Source: CAZAQV01 sp964487255
Lineage (GTDB): Bacteria > Myxococcota_A > Polyangia > Polyangiales > CAZAQV01
Length of the DNA stretch: 64,000 nt
Direction: 5' to 3'
NCBI GenBank assembly: GCA_964487255.1
Contig: CAZAQV010000012.1
Location: forward strand, 62,001 to 126,000
Shown: in pieces, positions 1 through 9,014 of the stretch
Position numbering within the stretch: position 1 is the first letter of the stretch
How the letters are laid out: each line of letters opens with the position of its first letter
Position numbers and translations under genes: made by a program
The notes under the pieces: generated by a model
Seen by the model: only the letters and a program-made list of their open reading frames with translations
What the model was told of the DNA's origin: nothing
Database searches by the model: none

Positions 1-59
1 ACAGTTTTGGCAGTGCATCGACATGCCATTCGATCATACACAATCTTAACCGATCGTGA

Positions 60-854
60 CTACAGTCCGAGTACGTTGTTCATCGTGTAGCGTCCGGGTT
101 CTTTACCCGTGATCCAGTGGGCTGCTCGCAGCGCGCCCTTCGCGAACAGGCCGCGATTCGATGCGCGGTGCGTCAGTTCGAGTCGCTCGCCATCACCTGC
201 GAGAATCAATGTATGGTCGCCGACAACGTCGCCACCACGAAGCGTCATGATGCCGATCTGGTCGCTGGGACGAGCCCCGGTTTTGCCCTCGCGCCCGTAG
301 ACCGCCTGTGAAGGCGAGAGGGATTTCGCATCACGCACGGCGTCGGCGATGGCGATGGCGGTACCGGAGGGAGCGTCGATTTTGCGGCGGTGGTGCATTT
401 CGACGAGTTCGGCATCGAACCCTTGGCCTAGTGCCCGTGCGGCAAGGTTTGCGAGGTGGATCAGCACGTTCACGCCCAGACTAAAGTTTGCAGCGGTCAG
501 CACGGCTGCGTGCTTTTGTAGCTCGGCGAGCTGGCTGGCGATCGTTTCGTCGGTACCCGTGGTACCCGAAACCAGCGCTACACCTGCACGGCTGCACGCA
601 TCGATGAGTCGGGGCAACGCCGGCGGCAGTGAGAAGTCGATGACCACGTCGGCTTTGTCGAGCACGGCTTTCAGATCGGCGCCTACGCGCACGCCGCAAA
701 CCTCTCGGCCCACGAGCTCTGCAAGGTCTTTGCCCAGTGCGTTCGAGCCATCGTGATCGATCGCGCCTACGAGCTGAACGCTCGAGTCTTCGAGCGCTGC
801 TAGAGCGACTTCGCGGCCCATACGTCCGCCCGCGCCATGGATGACGAGCTTCAT
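60..854 (-). CDS. dapB: 4-hydroxy-tetrahydrodipicolinate reductase
   Basis: This cytoplasmic enzyme reduces the DapA product with NAD(P)H in the diaminopimelate/lysine pathway. The 264-residue protein has the usual family length. The nucleotide-binding loop GAGGRMG lies at residues 7-13. The catalytic segment HHRRKIDAPSGTA, near residue 154, carries the family His pair, Lys and substrate-binding Gly-Thr. I chose the ATG at 854 because it starts directly at the beta strand MKLVIHG, and because its ATG overlaps the dapA stop by four bases (ATGA), which implies translational coupling. The open frame runs further upstream, but that extension lies inside dapA and has no dapB character. The two genes form a dapA-dapB pair. 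The 3' end of asd, which feeds the same pathway, sits at the other edge of the window. Confidence 0.97.
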   Translation of the reverse strand: MKLVIHGAGGRMGREVALAALEDSSVQLVGAIDHDGSNALGKDLAELVGREVCGVRVGADLKAVLDKADVVIDFSLPPALPRLIDACSRAGVALVSGTTGTDETIASQLAELQKHAAVLTAANFSLGVNVLIHLANLAARALGQGFDAELVEMHHRRKIDAPSGTAIAIADAVRDAKSLSPSQAVYGREGKTGARPSDQIGIMTLRGGDVVGDHTLILAGDGERLELTHRASNRGLFAKGALRAAHWITGKEPGRYTMNNVLGL

Positions 855-1729
855 GACAAGAGCCCGGCTTGCTGAAGTGTACTGCGAAGCGTGTCCTGCG
901 TGACCTTGCTTGGCCACACCATGGGCAAGCGGATCTCCGGCTCGCACAAGCCGAGCTCACTGGCGATGAACTTGATAGGACCAGGGTTGCTTTCGAGAAA
1001 CATAGATTGGTGGACCGGCGCGAGACGCAGGTGTGCGCGACGGGCTTCGAGCCACTTGCCTTCGGCTGCAAGCGTCGTCACTTTGCTAACCTGAGACGGG
1101 AAGGCGTTGCATGTGACGCTGACCACGCCCTGTGCCCCGAGCGACATCATGGCTAGCGTCAGGGCATCGTCGCCCGATAGGACAGCGATGCGGTCACCGG
1201 CGCGGGCCAAGATTTCCTGCGCGCGAAGAACGTTTCCGGTCGCCTCTTTGATGGCAACAATTTCGCTTCGATCGAGGAGGCGTAACAAGGTCTCGATGTG
1301 AAGGTCGACACCCGTTCTGCCGGGAATATTGTAGAGCATCGTGGGCATCGAGCAGCTGTCGAGAATCGCTCGAAAATGCGCTTCGAGCCCGGCCTGCGTG
1401 GGTTTGTTGTAGTAGGGGCATACGAGCAGGAGCCCATCGGCGCCCTGCGCTTTCGCCTTTTTAGCGAGTTCGATGGAGTGTGCGGTCGACACCGTGCCCG
1501 CGCCGGCGATCACCGGAACCCGACCTTTGGTTTCGGCGACGACGGCCCCCACCACCAGGTCGTACTCTGCGCTGCTTAGCGTCACGCTCTCACCGGTCGT
1601 GCCGCAGGGGACCAGGCCACTTACGCCGCCTTCGATCTGCTTATTGACCAGTGCGCGGAGGGCGTCTTCATCCACTCCGCCGTCTTTCATCGGGGTGATC
1701 AGTGCTGGTAGGGTGCCCGCAAGTTCCAT
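851..1729 (-). CDS. dapA: 4-hydroxy-tetrahydrodipicolinate synthase
   Basis: DapA condenses pyruvate with aspartate semialdehyde at the branch point to diaminopimelate and lysine. The 292-residue protein matches the family length. The Schiff-base lysine is K161 in AIKEATGN. The pyruvate-binding motif CGTTGES lies near residue 42, the catalytic tyrosine is in LYNIPGRTG near residue 133, and YYNKP near 106 supplies the interface tyrosine. The ATG at 1729 begins MELAGTLPALITPMKDGG, a standard DapA N-terminus. The longer open frame upstream reads through the intergenic repeat and into tyrA out of frame, so it is rejected. The stop overlaps the dapB start as ATGA. The 5' region contains repeat copy A, so any dapA promoter must lie within or beside that element. 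Confidence 0.97.
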   Translation of the reverse strand: MELAGTLPALITPMKDGGVDEDALRALVNKQIEGGVSGLVPCGTTGESVTLSSAEYDLVVGAVVAETKGRVPVIAGAGTVSTAHSIELAKKAKAQGADGLLLVCPYYNKPTQAGLEAHFRAILDSCSMPTMLYNIPGRTGVDLHIETLLRLLDRSEIVAIKEATGNVLRAQEILARAGDRIAVLSGDDALTLAMMSLGAQGVVSVTCNAFPSQVSKVTTLAAEGKWLEARRAHLRLAPVHQSMFLESNPGPIKFIASELGLCEPEIRLPMVWPSKVTQDTLRSTLQQAGLLS

Positions 1730-1762
1730 ACGCCCTATATTGCACACGAACACGGAGTCATA

Positions 1763-1872
1763 AAGCCGTGAAGAGTCAGAAGTAGGGACACGATGAGCGT
1801 GCGAAGCCCGAGAAAGCCGATGTGCTAGGAGCACATCGCTGGTTTCGAAGCGAAGCCGTGAAGAGTCAGAAG
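1763..1872 (+). repeat. Dispersed structured repeat, copy A
   Basis: The core begins GATGAGCGTGCGAAGCCC at 1792. The central hairpin has arms GATGTGC (1819-1825) and GCACATC (1831-1837) around the loop TAGGA. The tail AGCCGTGAAGAGTCAGAAG ends at 1872. The same 20-nt tail also occurs upstream at 1763-1782, exactly 90 bases away, so the element reads tail-core-tail. It aligns without gaps to copy C. It lies between tyrA and dapA, with its tail end facing the tyrA stop. Confidence 0.85.
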
Positions 1873-1997
1873 CTGAGATTGGTTTCAGGTTGGCTTGAGC
1901 TTGAGCGCCCCTGGACGAAGGGAGCGAAGACGTACGAAAGGTACTTCGAGCGACCGGAGGAAGCGGTAAGCCGAGCTCGGGCCAAGATGGAGCCGAT

Positions 1998-3155
1998 CTA
2001 CGTGCCCAGGCGGCCGGTGGAGAGCTCGACCAACCTGTCGATGAGATAGGCCGACTCCTCTCGCGCCTCGGTCGTGAAGTCGCCGAAGTACTCACGCACC
2101 TCGCCGTAGATCTTGCTGAACGCTTCGAGATCGCCTGCTTCGAGCACGCGGCGAATCTCCCCGGAGGCTGCCGAAAAGCCTTCGAGCACACGGCCCAACT
2201 CCGGGTTTCGAATTTCGATCGGGCCGTAGAGGCTCGCATCTTGCGAGAAGTGGCGGGCTGTGACGTAGCTCTCGAGCAAGTAAGCCGGCGAGCGGAAGCG
2301 AAAGGTCTCTGAAAGCGGCGTCCCGTGTCTTGCAATCGTAAGGCCGACCACCTGACACGACAAATGGGTGAGCACTTGGACCAGCGCCATCATGCGGTCG
2401 TGCTCGTCCGGGGTGCTCTCGGTAATGAGCAGACCGCGGGCTTGAAGGTTGAGCTTGAGCCACTCGAGCCAATCGCTGGGTCCATCGGCACACAGCACAA
2501 ATCGGTGTCCTTGGAAGCTGTGAACGCCCGGTCCAAACATGGGGTGGCCACCGATGACGGTCGCCTGAGCGTGTTCCTTCATGCACGCGACCGGCCCGGA
2601 CTTGATGCTGGTGACATCCATGAGCAGTCCGTCGGGTTTGACGTGCGGACCGACCTCTTGAATCACGGCCTCTGTTTGTTCGATGGGAACGCTGACGAGC
2701 ACAATGTCCGCGGCTTTGGCCGCCGCAATATTCGTAAGCTCGGTGTCTTTGTCGGCGAGGATGACAGCATGCCCCAGGTCCATGAACAGGCGCGCCATAC
2801 ACGAGCCCATGCCACCGCTGCCGCCGATGATGGCGATCGTCTTGCTCTGCGCATCGGCTGGCAAACCCGTGCGCAGTGATGCTTGGTACTCACGCGACGA
2901 CAGGAGCAACAGACGAAACATCGCGTTAATGTGCTGCGGCGGAAGACCGAGCGCCGCGCCGCGCTCTTCGCGGTCTCGCAAGACTTGCCGCTCACGTTCG
3001 ATGTCGCGAATTGCAACGCCGTGTTGTCGTTTGTGGCTGGCCACTTCCCCAACCAAACCCTGTCTGCGTGCCAACAGCTGCAGAATGTCTCGGTCGACGG
3101 CATCGATCATTGCGCGTAGTGCCGGCAACGTTCGAGCGGCTTCTTCGTCACTCAT
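1998..3155 (-). CDS. tyrA: Bifunctional chorismate mutase/prephenate dehydrogenase
   Basis: This is the T-protein of tyrosine biosynthesis: chorismate to prephenate, then NAD-dependent oxidation to 4-hydroxyphenylpyruvate. Residues 8-95 form an AroQ-type chorismate mutase helical domain (RAMIDAVDRDILQLLARR, then HKRQHG and IERERQVL). A dehydrogenase domain follows, with the Rossmann loop IIGGSGGMG at about 109-117 and the family motif GGHPMFGP. The 385 residues compare with about 373 in the E. coli fusion, whose domain order is the same. A start at the ATG of MSDEEAARTLPAL places the mutase domain at the N-terminus as expected. pyrD lies upstream on the same strand. The downstream 268-base gap holds repeat copy A and then dapA. 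Confidence 0.95.
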   Translation of the reverse strand: MSDEEAARTLPALRAMIDAVDRDILQLLARRQGLVGEVASHKRQHGVAIRDIERERQVLRDREERGAALGLPPQHINAMFRLLLLSSREYQASLRTGLPADAQSKTIAIIGGSGGMGSCMARLFMDLGHAVILADKDTELTNIAAAKAADIVLVSVPIEQTEAVIQEVGPHVKPDGLLMDVTSIKSGPVACMKEHAQATVIGGHPMFGPGVHSFQGHRFVLCADGPSDWLEWLKLNLQARGLLITESTPDEHDRMMALVQVLTHLSCQVVGLTIARHGTPLSETFRFRSPAYLLESYVTARHFSQDASLYGPIEIRNPELGRVLEGFSAASGEIRRVLEAGDLEAFSKIYGEVREYFGDFTTEAREESAYLIDRLVELSTGRLGT

Positions 3156-3186
3156 ACGCGAACCATAGCTCGAAACGATCCCTGGC

Positions 3187-4242
3187 TCATGTCGTTGCTG
3201 ACATTAAGCGTGGCGCAAGCTTGCGCATGACACGCGAGACGAGTCCCGGACCCTGGTAAACCAGCGCCGTGTAGACCTGTACAAGATTTGCACCGGCCTG
3301 CAAGCGTAGCCAAACGTCTTCGCTGTTTTCGATTCCACCGACCGAAATGAGCACCGTTTGTGGCGGCAGCTGCGCGCGCAGTCGAACGAGCACTTCGAGC
3401 GATCGTGTCTTGAGTATGGGCCCCGATAAGCCGCCGGCACCGACCTTCTCCACGCGTGCGTGCGCGGTGCGAAGGTGTTCACGTCGAATCGTCGTATTGG
3501 TTGCGATGATTCCCGCCAACCCCAGGCGGTTCACCATTTCCGCAACGGCGTCGATATCTTCGTTGTTTAGGTCGGGGGCGATTTTGATGAGAATCGGCAG
3601 TCCCGAAGGCTTCACCTGCTCGACTGCGGTTTGCACAGCGCATACGATCGGTTCGAGTTTGCTGACCGCCTGCAAGTTGCGCAGGCCAGGCGTGTTGGGC
3701 GAGCTGACATTGAGCACCAGATAGTCGACGTGCGGGGCGACGAGCCGCGCGGAGTAGGCGTAGTCGTCGGCGGCTGCCACTTCGGGCGTGGCTTTGGACT
3801 TGCCGATGTTGGCGCCGACCATGACGTTGGTGCGTCTTCGCTGCAGGCGTCGAGCGGCGTCTGCTGCCCCTTGGTTGTTGAACCCCATGCGGTTAATGAG
3901 TGCGCGATCGGCGGGCAAACGAAACAGGCGAGGCTGGGGATTGCCCGTCTGCGGCTTCGCGGTGAACGTCCCCACTTCGACAAAGCCAAATCCGAGCGCG
4001 GCCAAGGCATCGATACAGCGTGCGTCCTTGTCGAAACCCGCTGCTAAACCGATGGGGTTCGCAAAACGAAGTCCCATGCACTCAACGGGAGCTTTGGGCG
4101 TTCGAAAGATGAGCTTGAGGAGCCAAAGCAGCGGCGGCATCCGTCGCAAAACCTGAAGCAGACCGATGACGAGGTCGTGCGCAGTTTCCGCTGGCAGCAG
4201 GTACAAAAGGGGGCGAGCGATCAGTCGGTAGAGCATGTGCAC
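3187..4242 (-). CDS. pyrD: Dihydroorotate dehydrogenase (quinone), class 2
   Basis: PyrD oxidises dihydroorotate to orotate with FMN and passes electrons to the quinone pool; it is a peripheral inner-membrane enzyme of pyrimidine synthesis. The 351 residues start with the amphipathic membrane-associated segment typical of class 2 (LYRLIARPLLYLLPAETAH). AGFDKDA, GTFTAKPQTGNPQPR and RMGFNN follow, and the catalytic-serine region is LNVSSPNTPGLRNLQ. The C-terminal FMN phosphate site includes SVGGIENSEDVW. The start may be the first ATG (4242) or the ATG two codons later; both keep the domain intact. The gene sits between smc and tyrA on the same strand, with only 31 bases before tyrA. Confidence 0.97.
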   Translation of the reverse strand: MHMLYRLIARPLLYLLPAETAHDLVIGLLQVLRRMPPLLWLLKLIFRTPKAPVECMGLRFANPIGLAAGFDKDARCIDALAALGFGFVEVGTFTAKPQTGNPQPRLFRLPADRALINRMGFNNQGAADAARRLQRRRTNVMVGANIGKSKATPEVAAADDYAYSARLVAPHVDYLVLNVSSPNTPGLRNLQAVSKLEPIVCAVQTAVEQVKPSGLPILIKIAPDLNNEDIDAVAEMVNRLGLAGIIATNTTIRREHLRTAHARVEKVGAGGLSGPILKTRSLEVLVRLRAQLPPQTVLISVGGIENSEDVWLRLQAGANLVQVYTALVYQGPGLVSRVMRKLAPRLMSATT

Positions 4243-4272
4243 TCCAACGGACCGCAGCCGAGGTGATGCGGT

Positions 4273-7200
4273 TTACGCAACGGCCTGCTGTGGAGACGAG
4301 TCGCTGCCGGAGAGTTTGTCGCGTTCGGTTAGTTCCACGGAGACGAGTTTCGAGACGCCAGGCACTTCCATTGTTACGCCGTAAAGGCGGTCGGCGGCCT
4401 CCATCGTACGTTTGGCGTGCGTGATGACGATGAATTGGGAGCGGTCGGTCATCTGGCGGACGGCTTGCGAGAAGCGGCCGATGTTGGCTTCGTCGAGTGG
4501 TGCGTCGACCTCGTCGAGCAAGCAGAAGGGGCTGGGTTTGTACTGGAAGATGGAGAAGATGAGCGAGACCGCGGTCAGCGCCTTCTCACCACCGCTCATC
4601 AGCTCAAGCGAGCCAAGGCGTTTGCCGGGCGGCTGCGCGATGATTTCGATGCCCGAGTCGAGCACGTCTTCGGGGTCGCTGAGCTTGAGCTCGGCTTTGC
4701 CTCCACCGAACATGGTGGGGAAGACGCGCTGGAAGCGTTCGTTGACCGCAGCGAAAGCCTCGCGGAACAAACGGCGGCTTTCGCGGTTCATTTGGCGGAT
4801 CGCGCGCTCGAGCTGCTTGAGCGCGTCTTCGAGGTCCGTGCGTTGCGAGGTCAGGTACACGTAGCGGTCCGACTTCTCTTCGTACTCTTCGATCGCCGTG
4901 AGGTTGATTTCGCCCATGCGTTCGATCAGACGCGCCAGTTCATCGATCCGTGCACCAATCTCGGGGCCTGCCAACGGTCGGTCGTGGTAGTCGCCGATCA
5001 CTTTGGGCAGCTGGAGGCGATACTTCTGGGCAATGCCCTCAAGCAGGTGCGTCATGGCCATGCCGATCTGTTGCTCGCGAAGCGCCAGTTCGCTCAGACC
5101 CTGGCTTTTTTCGTCGACCTCGGTGCGAAGTGACTTGAGCACCTCTTCTTGTTCGCTCAAAGCCGAACGCGCTTGCTCGTAACGGTCACGTTTACCTGCC
5201 AGCGCACGGTGCGCTTCGACAGCAAAACCGGTGGTTTCGGTGAGTCGCTCCGCGGCCTCTTTCTGCTTTTCGTGCAACGACTGGCGCTGCCCAACGCCCT
5301 CTTGGATGGCCTCGTGGATACGGCCTTCGCGTTGGTTGAGTTCGTCCACCGAGCGCGACAGGCGCTCGAGTGCGGCCCGGTCGCCTTCGACCCGCTCGCG
5401 TGCCTGTGCGGCGGCCACACGCAGCTCCGTGACGCGGGCGTTTTGTTGGTCCGCAGCCTGACGGCGTTCTTGCAGGATCGCTTCGGCGCTCTGTGCTTTG
5501 GCCAGCGCGTCGTGCTGCACATTTTGCAGATTGTCGATGTCGCGGTTCGCTTCGCACTCCTCGTCGTCGGCGCGCGAGACGATCTCTCGAAGTTCGCCGC
5601 TTTCGCTCGCCAGTTGTTCAATGCGCGACGTGCAGCTTTGTGCTTCGCTGTCGAGTCGCTTGAGGTCTTTTTCTGCAGCTAGGATCGACAACTCGGCTTC
5701 ATGGGCCTCGCCGCGTGCGGCCTCGATGGCGGCCTGCTTGCTCGCGATATCCGCGCGCAGTTGACCGTGTCGCTCGACCGCCGCGCCGACCTTCTCGTCG
5801 AGGATGCGAACTTCACCGTGCAGTTCGCGAATTTCGCGTGCGACATCGATGAGGTGCGCGCTCGCGTTGTCACCACGTCCGCCGTGAAGCGCTCCGTCTC
5901 GCGTCAGAACGTCGCCGCCGCGCGTGACGAACGTAAAACCGCCCAGTCCCTCGCGCCGCAAGGTAAGCGCGGCGTCGATGGTCTCGACGACCAGCACATT
6001 GCGCAGTGCGCCGCGGATGAGACCTTCGTCCTCAGACGAAAACTTCACCTGGTCGACCAGTTTGCCCACGATGCCGTCGCCGGGTGGCGGTGGCGCAAGC
6101 GAGCCTTCCTCAACAGGGCGCCGGGGCAAGAGCGTAGCGCGCCCGCGCTCGCTATCCGCGAGGTGTTGCAGTGCGTCGAGCGCAGTTTGCTCGCTGTCGA
6201 CCACGATGTGCTGAAGGCGGTCGCCGAGTGCACCCGCAAGGGCGTAGGTCCATTCGCTGGGACACTCGATGCGATCGGCGAGTAGGCCGAAAACACCTTG
6301 GTGGGTCTCGGAGTAGTCGCCGAGTAGGGCACGCGCGCCCGCGCCGATGCCTTCTTGTCGCGACTGGACCTCTTCGAGCGAACGCAAGCGCGAGCGGCGG
6401 TCCGCGAGTTCCTCGCGTAGCTGCGTCATGTCGCGGTCGCTGTGCTGGATTTCGTCGCGCAGCCGAGACAGGTCGGCTTCGACTTGGTCGCGCTTGGTCG
6501 CGGTCTCGCTCTTGCCGACGGCAAGACCCTCCAGGCGTGCGTGGGTTTCGGCCAGCTCTTGCTCGATCTCGATTTTGCGATTTTCGCTGGTGCTGGTTTC
6601 GGTGGCGATGCGCTCGAGGCGCGCTTCGTTTTGCGCACGGCGCTCGGAGAAGCCTTTGAGTACGGCCTCGGCTCGAGCGATGCGTGTCTCGATGTCCGTG
6701 ACGCGCGCACGCGCCGAGGTCCACGTTTCCTCGGCGTCGCTGGCGGCTTGTCGGCGCCGTTCGAGTTCTTGCTGCTGCTCTACGAGCCTTGCGTCGGCCT
6801 TGCTCTGCGTTTGCTCGTTGTCGCTGAGCGCGCTTTGCAAGGTTTCGAGCTCGGTGCGCAGCGTCTGGCGCTGGCCTTCGAGTTCAACGAGTTCGCGGCG
6901 GAGGCGCGTTTCGGCTTCATCCACCGCGTTCATGCGCTCACCATGGTGAGCGATTTCGCTTTCAAGCAGTTTCGCTTGGTTGTCGAGTTCGTAGGCTTTC
7001 GCCTGCGCTTGCTCGACCTCGCTTTCGAACGTCTGCAGGCGAATGCGTTCGGCTTCGACCTCGGCTTCGCGCACGCGTAACGCATAGCGCACGCCGTCGA
7101 CCTCCGCCGATTCGTTGCCCACGCGGCCGCGCAAGATGCTGTGCTCGCCGTGAAGCTCGAGCCAACGATGAGAAGCGACGTGAAGTTCGAGGTCCCGTTG

Positions 7201-7872
7201 CTCGTCTCGGTAGCGACGGTAACGCTCCGCTTTCTGGGCTTGTCGCTTGAGCGACGAGAGCGAGCGCTCGATTTCGCTGATGATGTCGCTGACGCGGAGC
7301 AGGTTTTGCCGCGTCTGGTCCATCTTGCGCTCGGCAGCGCGCTTTCGGATTTTGAACTTGGTGACGCCTGCCGCCTCTTCGATCATCAGTCTGCGGTCTT
7401 CGGGCTTGGACGAGACGATGTAGCCGATGCGCCCCTGTTCGATGATGGAGTAGGCGCGCTTGCCGACGCCCGTGCCCAAAAAGAGATTGGTGATGTCCAT
7501 CAACCGAACCGGCGTGCGATTGATCATGTAATCGCTGTTGCCTTGCCGATCGAGGCGTCGTGTGACCTCGATTTCGGCATAATCTTGGTATTCAGGGGGG
7601 GCCAGACCGTCGTCATTGGCGAAGGTGACGGTGACCTCGGCAAAGCCGTGAGGACCGCGGTCCTCGGAGCCGTTGAAGATGATGTCTTCCATCGCGCGAC
7701 CGCGCAGGGTCTTGGCGGATTGCTCGCCCATCGCCCAGCGGATGGCATCGACAATATTGGACTTTCCGCAGCCGTTGGGGCCGACGACGGCCACCACGTC
7801 GCGGTCAAAGGTGAGCACCGTCCGGTCGACGAACGATTTAAAGCCACAGATTTCAAGGCGTTTGATGCGCAT
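4273..7872 (-). CDS. smc: Chromosome segregation protein SMC
   Basis: This is the ATPase subunit of the bacterial condensin, which folds and segregates chromosomes with ScpA/ScpB. The 1199 residues are full family length. The N-terminal ATPase half has Walker A GPNGCGKSN at residues 31-39. Two long Glu/Arg/Ala-rich coiled coils flank a hinge around residues 520-670, containing DRLQHIVVD and a Gly-rich dimer region. The C-terminal half carries the ABC signature LMSGGEKALTA and Walker B CLLDEVDAPLDEAN. I chose the ATG at 7872 because MRIKRLEICGFKSF is the standard SMC start; the 19 codons upstream look untranslated. scpA and scpB are not in the window. Confidence 0.97.
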   Translation of the reverse strand: MRIKRLEICGFKSFVDRTVLTFDRDVVAVVGPNGCGKSNIVDAIRWAMGEQSAKTLRGRAMEDIIFNGSEDRGPHGFAEVTVTFANDDGLAPPEYQDYAEIEVTRRLDRQGNSDYMINRTPVRLMDITNLFLGTGVGKRAYSIIEQGRIGYIVSSKPEDRRLMIEEAAGVTKFKIRKRAAERKMDQTRQNLLRVSDIISEIERSLSSLKRQAQKAERYRRYRDEQRDLELHVASHRWLELHGEHSILRGRVGNESAEVDGVRYALRVREAEVEAERIRLQTFESEVEQAQAKAYELDNQAKLLESEIAHHGERMNAVDEAETRLRRELVELEGQRQTLRTELETLQSALSDNEQTQSKADARLVEQQQELERRRQAASDAEETWTSARARVTDIETRIARAEAVLKGFSERRAQNEARLERIATETSTSENRKIEIEQELAETHARLEGLAVGKSETATKRDQVEADLSRLRDEIQHSDRDMTQLREELADRRSRLRSLEEVQSRQEGIGAGARALLGDYSETHQGVFGLLADRIECPSEWTYALAGALGDRLQHIVVDSEQTALDALQHLADSERGRATLLPRRPVEEGSLAPPPPGDGIVGKLVDQVKFSSEDEGLIRGALRNVLVVETIDAALTLRREGLGGFTFVTRGGDVLTRDGALHGGRGDNASAHLIDVAREIRELHGEVRILDEKVGAAVERHGQLRADIASKQAAIEAARGEAHEAELSILAAEKDLKRLDSEAQSCTSRIEQLASESGELREIVSRADDEECEANRDIDNLQNVQHDALAKAQSAEAILQERRQAADQQNARVTELRVAAAQARERVEGDRAALERLSRSVDELNQREGRIHEAIQEGVGQRQSLHEKQKEAAERLTETTGFAVEAHRALAGKRDRYEQARSALSEQEEVLKSLRTEVDEKSQGLSELALREQQIGMAMTHLLEGIAQKYRLQLPKVIGDYHDRPLAGPEIGARIDELARLIERMGEINLTAIEEYEEKSDRYVYLTSQRTDLEDALKQLERAIRQMNRESRRLFREAFAAVNERFQRVFPTMFGGGKAELKLSDPEDVLDSGIEIIAQPPGKRLGSLELMSGGEKALTAVSLIFSIFQYKPSPFCLLDEVDAPLDEANIGRFSQAVRQMTDRSQFIVITHAKRTMEAADRLYGVTMEVPGVSKLVSVELTERDKLSGSDSSPQQAVA

Positions 7873-8018
7873 TCTCTCTACTTTGCTCTCCTCGGCTTTA
7901 CTTCGAAAAGAGCCTGCGGGTGGTAGCACTTTATGCTCGGCTCTTCACTAGCCTTTTCTACGAACCAGCGATGTTCAAGTCGCACATCGGGTTCTCAAAA
8001 AGAGCGTTCGGCGCCTGG

Positions 8019-8091
8019 GGACGATCTTCTTCATTTCGTCATTTCAATGGAATAGCTCAGTGCCCAGAGGTGAAAAGGAAGAAGATCGTCC
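8019..8091. repeat. 14-bp perfect inverted repeat
   Basis: GGACGATCTTCTTC at 8019-8032 is exactly complementary to GAAGAAGATCGTCC at 8078-8091, with a 45-base spacer. A bulged extension (TTTC with GAAA) can lengthen the stem inward. It lies in the 259-base gap between the HAD gene stop (8132) and the smc start (7872), both on the minus strand. No T-run follows on either strand, so it does not look like an ordinary intrinsic terminator. It could be an mRNA structure or an operator; this is inference. Confidence 0.75.
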
Positions 8092-8131
8092 GCTAAGCTT
8101 CCGTGATGCATCGAGGGCGAGCGCGGACGTC

Positions 8132-8974
8132 CTAGCCGAGGACGCGGGCCAAGAATGTGCCCAGGTCGTTGCTGTAGGCACCGGCGGGCAGATCGTCGAC
8201 AGCTCGCTTTTCATATTCGGGCGTCTTGCCGCGCGTGACGAGGTGAGAGGCGACACCGAGTTGGGAAGGCATCGCCAGATCGAGCTCGTAGATGTCGCCG
8301 CAGATGATCGTCTCTTCTGGAGTCGTCTTGGTGTTCTTCCAAATACTCGCGAGTACATCGAAATATTTGCCGCGTTGCAAAAGGACCGGGCGGTCGAGCG
8401 CATCGATGCAGAGGCTCTCGGGTAGTGCCTCGAAACGCTCGTCTTGGGTTTCCGGCTCCGCGATCACGTACTTCTTTGCATCGCCAAAGACTCGAAGGCG
8501 TTCGAGACCGCGAGGCGCCAAGCGCGCGAGCTTTTTTTCGACCGACTCGGTGTAGGAGTTGGTTACCACAAACACGTGTACGTCTGAGAGAAGTAGTGCC
8601 TCGACGATTTCTCTGGCTTCGGGGCGAAAGACAGTGGCCGATTTTTCGTAGTTTTCTTTATAAAGTCGCTGAAGTAGGTCTGCACGATCCGCGGAGGAAA
8701 AGTCGCCCTGGGTATCAATAATCTCCTGGGCGATGGAGGTCGATCGAATGTACGGGTCGGCATGCGCGGGCGCGACGACCTTACCGTCGTATTGCCACCC
8801 AAAACCTTCGGGCTGGGCATCGATGCGTGAGGCCGCGGCGTCCCACTCGTCGTCGATGTTGCGTGCGAGCGCTTCCGTCAGCCCGCGTCGATAGTGGTCC
8901 ACAAAAGGTTGCGCCTCACGCTCAACATCGGTGAAGGTCCCGTCAAAGTCTAAGAGAATGCAGCGATAAGTCAT
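8132..8974 (-). CDS. HAD-superfamily hydrolase
   Basis: This is a predicted cytoplasmic phosphatase of the haloacid-dehalogenase superfamily, 280 residues. Motif I is LLDFDGTFTD (residues 7-16; D9 is the predicted nucleophile and D11 the acid/base). Motif II is the Thr/Ser of VVTNSYTE, and motif IV is CGDIYELDLAMPSQLG near residue 225. A long helical cap separates motifs I and II. The substrate cannot be read from the sequence; the acidic residue pattern fits Mg-dependent phosphomonoester hydrolysis. The gene lies 40 bases downstream of cstA on the same strand and could be co-transcribed with it. The ATG at 8974 sits directly before the motif I strand, as usual. Confidence 0.85.
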   Translation of the reverse strand: MTYRCILLDFDGTFTDVEREAQPFVDHYRRGLTEALARNIDDEWDAAASRIDAQPEGFGWQYDGKVVAPAHADPYIRSTSIAQEIIDTQGDFSSADRADLLQRLYKENYEKSATVFRPEAREIVEALLLSDVHVFVVTNSYTESVEKKLARLAPRGLERLRVFGDAKKYVIAEPETQDERFEALPESLCIDALDRPVLLQRGKYFDVLASIWKNTKTTPEETIICGDIYELDLAMPSQLGVASHLVTRGKTPEYEKRAVDDLPAGAYSNDLGTFLARVLG

Positions 8975-9014
8975 GCGAACCGCAAATGTCTCCGCTCATG
9001 TCTTCAGAGTCAAA

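Noticed and set aside
1763..1872. Target-site duplication of an insertion for copy A
   Set aside because: The duplicated tail is itself a conserved part of other copies, so it belongs to the element and is not flanking target sequence.
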